From an uncultured Bacteroides sp. (GTDB lineage: Bacteria; Bacteroidota; Bacteroidia; Bacteroidales; Bacteroidaceae): a stretch of DNA of 7,481 nucleotides. Both the position numbers and the translations under genes were made by a program. Positions 4,894 through 7,481 of the stretch are shown one piece after another (within the stretch, counting starts at the first letter, position 1; every line of letters starts with the position of its first letter). The stretch is from contig CAMTFK010000224.1 in assembly GCA_947071285.1 (NCBI GenBank), positions 1-7,481 on the forward strand, read 5' to 3'. The notes beneath the pieces are model-generated. The model was given only the letters and a program-made list of their open reading frames with translations, did no database searches and was not told where the DNA came from.

Positions 4894-5976
4894 TTATTCT
4901 TCCTGTTTGGAATATTCAGAGAACTCACAACCGAAGCGCTCTACCAGCATATTATCCATTTCATCCGCTTTCAGAGCCAGATTGACGAGATTATGGCAGA
5001 TTTCATCTTCGGACGCATCTGTGATATCAGACAGATGCACACGGTAAGCCATATAAATCTGCCGTCCCTCGATGCCCAGTTTGTACGGGGAGAAATCTTC
5101 ACTCAGAATATAATCGAGTACTCTCTCCACCTCTTTCTTAGGCAACAGGTTGATAGGAGAAACAGCAAACAAGTATGCGTTCTCATATACAAAGATACGT
5201 ATCTCCGAACTGCCTTTATGGAATGTCCAGGAGTCGTAACCATCCCGTGCAAGCACAGGATTAATTCCCATCTCACGGATGGCCCGCTCACAAAAAACGC
5301 TCAGTGAAGACGGTTCACGCTCCTCAAAGATACCTTCGGGCAACTTCTCACCACATGAAGGACAAAATTCCTCTTCATCGGCTATCAACTCGTCACAACT
5401 GTCACACTGCACCTGGAAAATAGAACGGTCAATCTCTTCTACCGCCTCAAGCAGCTTCCGCAATGCTTCCACACGCACACCGAATCCCATATTGTCGGCA
5501 TTCGTCAACTTGCTCACTGTCACACCCACCACTTCATTGTTTTCATTGAAGATAGGACCGCCGGAGTTACCGGGATTGACAGCTGCATCAGTCTGAATAT
5601 AATATTTTCCCTCCATCAGTTGTTTGGGCGAAGACACAGAGCCCTCGGTCACCGTGAAAGGCATACCGTAAGGATAACCAGCCACACACACTTTTCCACC
5701 GATAGAAAGAGAATCGTCTCCCGCCAGACTTAAAGAGGGAAGGGACGAAAAATCACCTTCCACAGACAATAGGGCAATGTCCAGAGAAGGATTTACCAAC
5801 ACCACTTTAGCCAGATAAGGATTCCGGTCATTGTCGTGCACCGCCAATGAATGGAAGCCTTTGACTACATGGTAGTTCGTTACAAAAAGGTCATAGTCTT
5901 TCAGGTAGAAACAACTGCCTGAACCGCCCGCATGGGTTACTTTGAAAACCAACTGATATATATTGTTCTGTTCCAT
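4894..5976 (-). CDS. Cytoplasmic HtrA-like serine protease with zinc ribbon and YbjN-like domain
   Basis: A 360-residue chymotrypsin-fold protease of the trypsin-2/HtrA type. The catalytic triad is visible: His36 in TNYHVV, Asp66 in SLDIALL and Ser138 in GNSGGP. Typical HtrA motifs such as VAGYPYG (98-104) and IQTDAAVNPG (127-136) are present. A zinc ribbon follows, Cys191-x2-Cys194 and Cys205-x2-Cys208. Residues 225-355 look like a YbjN/type III secretion chaperone-like domain (alternating strands and helices; family call from memory). There is no signal peptide and no PDZ domain, unlike periplasmic DegP/DegS, so it probably acts in the cytoplasm. It is the last gene of its operon: its ATG lies 20 bases after the stop of the gene at 5997-7316, which also has a YbjN-like domain. 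Its substrate is unknown. The catalytic assignment is firm; the C-terminal domain call is moderate. Confidence 0.9.
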   Translation of the reverse strand: MEQNNIYQLVFKVTHAGGSGSCFYLKDYDLFVTNYHVVKGFHSLAVHDNDRNPYLAKVVLVNPSLDIALLSVEGDFSSLPSLSLAGDDSLSIGGKVCVAGYPYGMPFTVTEGSVSSPKQLMEGKYYIQTDAAVNPGNSGGPIFNENNEVVGVTVSKLTNADNMGFGVRVEALRKLLEAVEEIDRSIFQVQCDSCDELIADEEEFCPSCGEKLPEGIFEEREPSSLSVFCERAIREMGINPVLARDGYDSWTFHKGSSEIRIFVYENAYLFAVSPINLLPKKEVERVLDYILSEDFSPYKLGIEGRQIYMAYRVHLSDITDASEDEICHNLVNLALKADEMDNMLVERFGCEFSEYSKQEE

Positions 5977-5996
5977 TGATTTGCTTTTTTAAAGTG

Positions 5997-7316
5997 TTAC
6001 GCTTGTCCGCCAAGTGCCTGCTGCATCATCTTCTGCTGAAGTTCCTGCGCCAGACGCATATACTCGCCCATATCTCCCCTCATCATGGCAGCCTGCATGT
6101 CGGCTTGTGCTTTCATGATTTCTTCTTGCAGGGAAGCGGCCATGCCTTGCATCTGCTCGATGGCTTCAGAGGATATTTCTTCAAGAACGTCGTCATCATC
6201 ATCCGGTTCCAGGTCGCCCTCCATTATCTTATCCATGGCATTATAAAGAACTTCAGAAGCATCTTCCATCGACCGGCCACTCGCTTTACTGAGTGCACGG
6301 GAGATGATGACATTGATGTCGTCTTGCATATCGTTGTAGAAATAAGCCTCATAGAAGATGTAAAGCAAACGCACGGCACTACGTTCGTAGTTTTCCGTCT
6401 GAATGGCTTCAGTGGCTTCTTTATAGACACTTATAAAGTTCTCCTGCACATTCTTCAAGGATGAACGGCGCTTGGTGGAGACTAAGGTATCAACGAAATA
6501 AAGGTCCGCAGCCAATTCTTCCTTGGACAAGGCAAGCAGCTTCTCAAGAAAAGCTTTTCCTTTTGCCACCACTTCGGCGGTGGGCAGTTCGGCATCCATG
6601 TCGTCCACTGCCTTGTCGAGGTCGTTCAGCAACTGGCCTTGCGGACGGGCAAAGTAGGAAATCTGGTAGAAAGTGGTGTCGAGCACATTCCATGAATAGC
6701 CGTATTTGCGGTCGGCATCATACTCTTTAATGACTTCCAACGTCTCCCGGCCAAGCTTTTGCAGACCTTCATAAATGCGGTCTACCTCTTCCTGCGGATA
6801 AGGAGTAACTTTAGGTTCGTAGCAACGCGTGGCACCAAACTTTGTGCAGAATTCATCATCGTATTTATCGCCAATGTGACAGATGTTCTGCAAAACGAAA
6901 TACATCTTGTGCGGATGGCTTTGCGATAAAGGACAGGAGTATTCCATTCTCAGACTGTCACCGTCCTTCACAAAGCGAGGCAACATCAATCTGTTGATGT
7001 TCAGGTCGGCCACCTGGCGCAGCATGGCTACACGCCCCTTCTCTGGTAAAGTCAGGAAGTCGGCATTGATGCGGAAAGCATTCTCTTTCACATAGATGTG
7101 CACCAGGATAGAACCATGCGGAATATGAAATTCCGTACCTTCCAGATTACCATATTTAGCCCGGAAATCAGGATTCAGATAGTTCAGCAAACAGTGGAAA
7201 GCTTGCAGATACTCACCTTGATTATACAAGTCCACACTCTTTTCAAAATCCTCTATATGTATGGAACTTTGTGTGGAGTCCACTACAGGAGGAACATAGA
7301 TTAATGTCTGTTTCAT
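5997..7316 (-). CDS. TPR/YbjN-like protein with Met-rich coiled-coil tail
   Basis: A 439-residue soluble protein without signal peptide or membrane segment. Residues 20-48 resemble a TPR-like helical hairpin (DLYNQGEYLQAFHCLLNYL). Residues 60-170 look like a YbjN/type III secretion chaperone-like domain: HIPHGSILVHIYV, a helix with LRQVADLNINRLMLPRF, then SLRMEYSCPL. A mostly helical middle follows (175-365). An acidic run with five Asp (372-376) precedes a coiled-coil tail (380-437) with ten Met, ending in GGQA. No catalytic motif is seen, so a binding, scaffold or chaperone role is inferred. The gene starts 22 bases after the previous stop and ends 20 bases before the protease gene, so the three are probably co-transcribed. 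The upstream promoter is outside the window. The start at 7316 is the first ATG, with an AT-rich leader and no clear SD. Confidence 0.82.
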   Translation of the reverse strand: MKQTLIYVPPVVDSTQSSIHIEDFEKSVDLYNQGEYLQAFHCLLNYLNPDFRAKYGNLEGTEFHIPHGSILVHIYVKENAFRINADFLTLPEKGRVAMLRQVADLNINRLMLPRFVKDGDSLRMEYSCPLSQSHPHKMYFVLQNICHIGDKYDDEFCTKFGATRCYEPKVTPYPQEEVDRIYEGLQKLGRETLEVIKEYDADRKYGYSWNVLDTTFYQISYFARPQGQLLNDLDKAVDDMDAELPTAEVVAKGKAFLEKLLALSKEELAADLYFVDTLVSTKRRSSLKNVQENFISVYKEATEAIQTENYERSAVRLLYIFYEAYFYNDMQDDINVIISRALSKASGRSMEDASEVLYNAMDKIMEGDLEPDDDDDVLEEISSEAIEQMQGMAASLQEEIMKAQADMQAAMMRGDMGEYMRLAQELQQKMMQQALGGQA

Positions 7317-7338
7317 AATATGTATCTCTATTTTTTAT

Positions 7339-7481
7339 TTAACCGATATACAATTCGGAGGGAATCAGCTTAAAATCGACAAACTGGTTTTCTACCGGCT
7401 TAGCTTTCAACAAGAAAGGAACGATACCGTCCGAAGGAAGCGCTTTGCGCGGAAGAGCCGATTGCTTATCGAATTTATAAG
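7339..7481 (-). CDS. C-terminal end of an unidentified protein (partial)
   Basis: The last 46 residues of a reading frame that enters from beyond the window edge and stops with TAA at 7341-7339. The visible residues run from YKFDKQSALPRKA to LIPSELYIG. The stretch is rich in Pro and Lys with short hydrophobic strands. I do not recognise a family and no motif is complete. Its stop lies 22 bases before the ATG of the next gene on the same strand, a spacing like the following gap, so it is probably the upstream member of the same operon. Confidence 0.65.
   Translation of the reverse strand, partial: YKFDKQSALPRKALPSDGIVPFLLKAKPVENQFVDFKLIPSELYIG

Noticed and set aside
4801..5307. Plus-strand open frame of 168 codons starting in the palindrome
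   Set aside because: It begins at a GTG inside the hairpin and runs antisense through the protease C-terminal domain, with no leader or family resemblance.
5976..6464. Plus-strand open frame of 162 codons
   Set aside because: It is antisense to the TPR/YbjN-like gene and rich in His, Phe and Leu, as expected from the reverse reading of acidic helical coding sequence.

Overview
The window looks like chromosomal DNA from a gut Bacteroides or a close relative. The grounds are the Bacteroidetes-type promoter elements (TAnnTTTG at the -7 position), AT-rich leaders mostly without Shine-Dalgarno sequences, two DUF3836-type secreted proteins (a family I know mainly from Bacteroides) and a large multi-pass sensor kinase. 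The species cannot be named from sequence alone. No rRNA, tRNA, CRISPR array, transposase or phage gene is visible, and there is no gene-free stretch longer than 300 bases.

Left part (1-888, + strand): a small secreted DUF3836-like protein, then the remains of a DUF5694-like gene. That gene keeps its signal peptide and first conserved motif, has lost most of its body, and resumes out of frame in its C-terminal motif.

Middle (899-4134, - strand): a sensor histidine kinase followed by a predicted outer-membrane barrel-like protein with its own promoter. The kinase appears to consist of two sensor modules in tandem. The first module carries a relic H-box in which the phospho-accepting His is Glu; only the second module is a complete kinase. 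No response regulator gene lies in the window.

Divergent control region (4135-4277): the kinase promoter and the promoter of a second DUF3836 gene (4278-4763, + strand) face away from each other. Between them are three 7-base direct half-sites spaced exactly 11 bases apart, the geometry of OmpR/PhoB-family response-regulator sites. The simplest reading is that an unlinked response regulator controls both the kinase and the secreted protein. The leader and signal-peptide code of the two DUF3836 genes are almost identical (77 of 80 bases), while their mature parts have diverged widely.

Right part (4894-7481, - strand): at least three closely packed genes (gaps of about 20 bases) that run towards the DUF3836 gene and are separated from it by a 75-base interrupted palindrome. 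They encode the end of an unidentified protein, a TPR/YbjN-like protein with a Met-rich coiled-coil tail, and an HtrA-like serine protease. The protease has no signal peptide or PDZ domain; a zinc ribbon and a second YbjN-like domain follow its catalytic part. This looks like an intracellular protein quality-control or signalling module of unknown role.

Most interesting points: the duplicated kinase with a pseudo-H-box, the triple response-regulator-like site between divergent promoters, the conserved DUF3836 leader repeat, and the protease/YbjN operon.
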